The position numbers were made by a program, and so were the translations under genes. Of a stretch of DNA of 64,000 nucleotides, positions 61,183-64,000 are shown one piece after another. The notes beneath the pieces are model-generated. The model did not search any database. It saw nothing but the letters and a program-made list of their open reading frames with translations, and had not been told where the DNA came from. The stretch is taken from the NCBI RefSeq assembly GCF_032854445.1, contig NC_088300.1, forward strand, positions 45,315,682-45,379,681, in the 5' to 3' direction. Source of the DNA: Liolophura sinensis. Lineage: Eukaryota > Mollusca > Polyplacophora > Chitonida > Chitonidae. Within the stretch, counting starts at the first letter, position 1, and every line of letters starts with the position of its first letter.

Positions 61183-61383
61183 AATTTCTCAACCTTTTGA
61201 AAGACAACTTTCGGTGCAATTTACGCATGTTTTCAATTTGATTTTATAGACGAAACTCCATTGGTTGGATTAGCCAATTGCAGGACTTCAAGTATAATTT
61301 TATCAGTCTGCGTAGAATAATGCCTTCAAAATATGCTTGAATAAATACCTTACAAACATCCGAAAAACTTGAAGGATTACAAT
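61183..61383 (+). mobile_element. MITE-1 copy
   Basis: TTTCTCAACCTTTTGAAAGA to AAAAACTTGAAGGATTACAA; core CGAAACTCCATTGGTTGGAT. Between hydrolase B and MFAP1. Confidence 0.8.
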
Positions 61384-62204
61384 AAGTCAAAATTTGAAAT
61401 ATGATTTTATAGTTTACTTTCCAGTCTTGTAATGTTATGTTAAGACGAATGTGTGAAATGTTCAACTTCTAAAACCCAAAACGAAGCACTGTTTTAAATT
61501 TTGACTTTAGTCAGAAATGTCTTTGTGGAGTCGGCCCCAGGCCAAGATAGCAATAGATGAACCACCACGTGACAAGAAGTCGCCACTGCGCGCGAAAATC
61601 CACCCTGTTACAATCATGTTATGATTGCACTGCAATTTCTATACAGCTTATAATTATGACCCTCAGACTTTAAGTGGATTTAACAATGAATACTAGTTGA
61701 CACTTGGCCATTCTCTGACTAAATAAAGGGGTAACGGGATTGTTCTTCTTACAAATGACTACTAACAATATATGGATTTCAAGTGATTTCCGTAAATTTC
61801 AGAAATTTAAATTCGTTGCGAATCTGACGTTGTGGGAAACCTGAAAGGCTTAATACTACAGAAATTAAATCACTGACTAATGAAATAATAATGAAATCAT
61901 CTTTGATCACAACAAACTTGTAATGACCTAAAATTTGGTCAATGACTCAAGTTACTAATTTTCCTGTTTCTACCCGACTGTACTAGTTGTAGAACCGTGA
62001 TCCCTCGGAGTTTGACAAGGCATGTTGTAGTTCATACTTCCTCAGCAAAAACCATAACCCCTCCAATCGATGTTTCGACCTCCAATAGGACAGGTCTAAC
62101 AGCCTTGGAAAAGTGTTCTGAATGAATGATTATACATTAACGTCACAACGGCAGTTTTTAAAGACTACAACAATGATGATAGCACTGAGGAGAGGAGAAC
62201 AACA

Positions 62205-62850
62205 ATTACCATTTTACTCAGCTTTATTTCTTTTACTATTATCTCTCAATTCTCACTCTCATCACATTCATGACAAATGAGACTATTTACAATGAAAAGC
62301 ATAGCACCCATTAACACACACATACTGATCAGCTTGACTTACTATTTTACACGTCCAAAAGTTTTCAGAAATGGTCTAGGACAAGATGAGGACTATTCCA
62401 GAGTCAGACCAAGCAACCATGACTTGTCAGTACTTTGTCAGGTTTCAACAAAGGAGGCAACACAATTATCTCAATCAAACCATTCCAGGAAAATATTGTC
62501 TTCAGAAATCCTTCACACAGGACTGACAATGGTTTCATCACAATACCCTGAAAGTTTTAGTAATGAATATCACATCAACCCTGGTAGTAAGGATGGTGAA
62601 GATGCACATTGGAGCTGCTGTAAAAGATAGCCACTGGCCTCTCCTCTCACACTGTGCTGCCTGTTAGCTTCCAGATTCTGATAACAAATAGATGCTCATG
62701 GCCCCTGGGTTCCAATGATACGTAGGCTCCAATGATGTTACTATGGAGTACCATAAAGACACCAAGATCAAGAACCAAGATTGTTAAGACCGGGGCAATA
62801 ACACCAAGATCCCATTGGCACAATGATCCATGTGTTACGACCACTTCTGT
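62205..62850 (-). other. MFAP1 3' untranslated region
   Basis: Lies between the MFAP1 stop and an AATAAA at 62223-62228 on the minus strand. A 117-codon open frame on the opposite strand (62277-62630) has no recognised similarity and is treated as chance. Confidence 0.5.
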
Positions 62851-63765
62851 TCATTTCCTCTTCTTCAGAGACGGCCTTTCAAAGCCCTGTTTCATGCCTC
62901 CACCCTTAGTGGTATGAAACTTGAGGTTCTGAGCTGTCTCGACCATCCAGGGGGAGTCAAACTGTGTGGTGTCCTGGTCCACAAGGTGGGTGTACTTCGT
63001 CCTTCCTGAGCGTCCAAAGTTCTTAACCTACAAAACAAGCAATATAATATTTACAATATATTTAGCAAGGGTTGACAACATTAAATACTGCAGCTTGTTC
63101 GACCCAGTAAGAGTTTAGTGTTAACTAGGTTATCCAAAAACATCCCGTAGTTACAAAATTCAGTCCACTGATAAGCATAACATAATAATAACATAATAAC
63201 TCCGAAAAATGAAAATTTCATTTTGACACATTATGCCCTCATCAAGAGTGACAATGGCATAATAAAATGCTGAAATGTTGAGTCAAAATGAAGCTTTTTG
63301 TTTTTCAAAGTTACACTACTCTTTGCAATTACAAGATTACAGTGTTTCTAAATTGATGTTGTGTACTTATGTTACCATTGTCTGCCTTGCACACTTTAGA
63401 CATGACACTGATTGGTTCAAACTGGTGCTTTGTTCTGTCATTTCAGTGGTTGAAAGGTGTTACATATATTTGAAGCGAACTCTAAATACATACTGAATGT
63501 ACCAGGTATGACCTCCCCAGTATAGAGAATGTAAACATAGAAGAAGGAAAGGCTACAAAGAATAATGTTTATTTCAGATGAGGTTTAGATGATGAAATAT
63601 TAAAAGAAAAGGCTGTCATCAAGCCTCATTTCTACACCTGTACATATACAGGTAGAATTGGCAAAAGCTTACCTGCATAACCTTGGGCAGAATTGATTTA
63701 TCAAAGTGATCATCCAGTGTTGGGGATGAGAAGTCCTGTTTGTACACATCTTCTTCTCGCTCTTG
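62851..63765 (-). CDS. MFAP1: Microfibrillar-associated protein 1, last two coding exons (5' part off window)
   Basis: Exons 63765-63673 and 63027-62851, phase 0 between them. They encode [26 protein letters not shown], then [20 protein letters not shown] and a basic C-terminus ending RPSLKKRK and TGA. This matches the conserved C-terminal end of human MFAP1 almost without gaps. Despite its name MFAP1 is a nuclear spliceosomal B-complex component (related to yeast Spp381). The gene runs leftward, so its start is beyond the right edge. A candidate poly(A) signal is at 62223-62228. Confidence 0.93.
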
Positions 63766-64000
63766 CTGTGGAACAAAACAGAAACAAAATCTGAATGACT
63801 AATTTATGCCAGAATTACACAGAGGAGGAAGTACATTCTCTTAAAATGTAGACAAACATGTTAATCAATATCAAGTTGTCTTCAGGAAGTAGTTGGTGCA
63901 CTTTTGTCAAAAAAGTTTGTGGTAAAACACGTCTTAATTTTTGGGTACACTGACTGGAAGACTATGTCTATATTCATTTCATTTATTTATCGGAGACATT

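Larger units (their letters stand above)
59531..62204. other. Region between hydrolase B start and MFAP1 3' end
   Basis: Contains a SINE-1 relic (59925-60010), a dispersed repeat shared with 43780-43945, a MITE-1 (61183-61383) and an 81-codon plus-strand open frame (60479-60724) with no recognised similarity. AGATAAGATTAAC at 59592-59604, about 65 bases above the hydrolase B ATG, contains a GATA-factor-like site. Confidence 0.5.

Noticed and set aside
62277-62630. 117-codon plus-strand open frame
   Set aside because: Antisense to the MFAP1 3' UTR with no recognisable domain.
63207-63297. Imperfect inverted repeat in the MFAP1 intron
   Set aside because: AT-rich, short arms with gaps; no second copy in the window.

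Overview
This is a eukaryotic, intron-rich, AT-rich window. Its short exons, GT-AG introns, heavy load of tRNA-derived SINEs and small inverted-repeat elements, many minisatellites and animal gene set point to a lophotrochozoan, most likely a mollusc. The phylum is an inference from repeat style, not from a diagnostic gene.

Five protein-coding genes can be supported by exon-by-exon reading with compatible splice phases. (1) Minus strand, 1-16655: the 5' half of an SNX9/SNX18/SNX33-type sorting nexin (SH3 domain, Pro/Asn/Gln and acidic linkers, start of the segment before the PX domain). It has two alternative first coding exons 7 kb apart; PX and BAR lie beyond the left edge. (2) Plus strand, 17777-41318: a complete 15-exon glycogen branching enzyme (GBE1), about 686 residues, head-to-head with the sorting nexin across 1.1 kb. 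All three catalytic acids are present, but exon 12 carries one extra base that breaks the frame. (3) and (4) Minus strand, 46543-50986 and 54403-59530: two tandem paralogues of a secreted chlorophyllase-like alpha/beta hydrolase, each with seven coding exons in the same order. The upstream copy B looks intact. Copy A carries two opposite single-base shifts that cancel, scramble about 14 residues and replace the expected catalytic His by Asn. (5) Minus strand, 62851-63765: the last two coding exons of MFAP1, a spliceosomal protein; the rest lies beyond the right edge.

Most of the remaining DNA is repeats. A roughly 265 bp tRNA-derived SINE (SINE-1) occurs about twenty times, several copies with clear target-site duplications, one nested inside another and one split by a TA-flanked inverted-repeat element. 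A second tRNA-like SINE (SINE-B) seeds a 4.2 kb array of about forty 104 bp units in GBE1 intron 2, which has higher-order structure. A roughly 210 bp inverted-repeat element (MITE-1) occurs eight times. Other tandem arrays have units of 88, 58, 38 and about 95 bp. A 42 bp-arm palindrome with a TA-rich loop lies between GBE1 and hydrolase A.

The most interesting item is the secreted chlorophyllase-like pair. Animals are not expected to make chlorophyllase, and a grazer or filter feeder could use such an enzyme on dietary pigment or other esters. That function is inferred. The three single-base anomalies, two of them next to short homopolymers, could also be long-read assembly errors and should be checked first.
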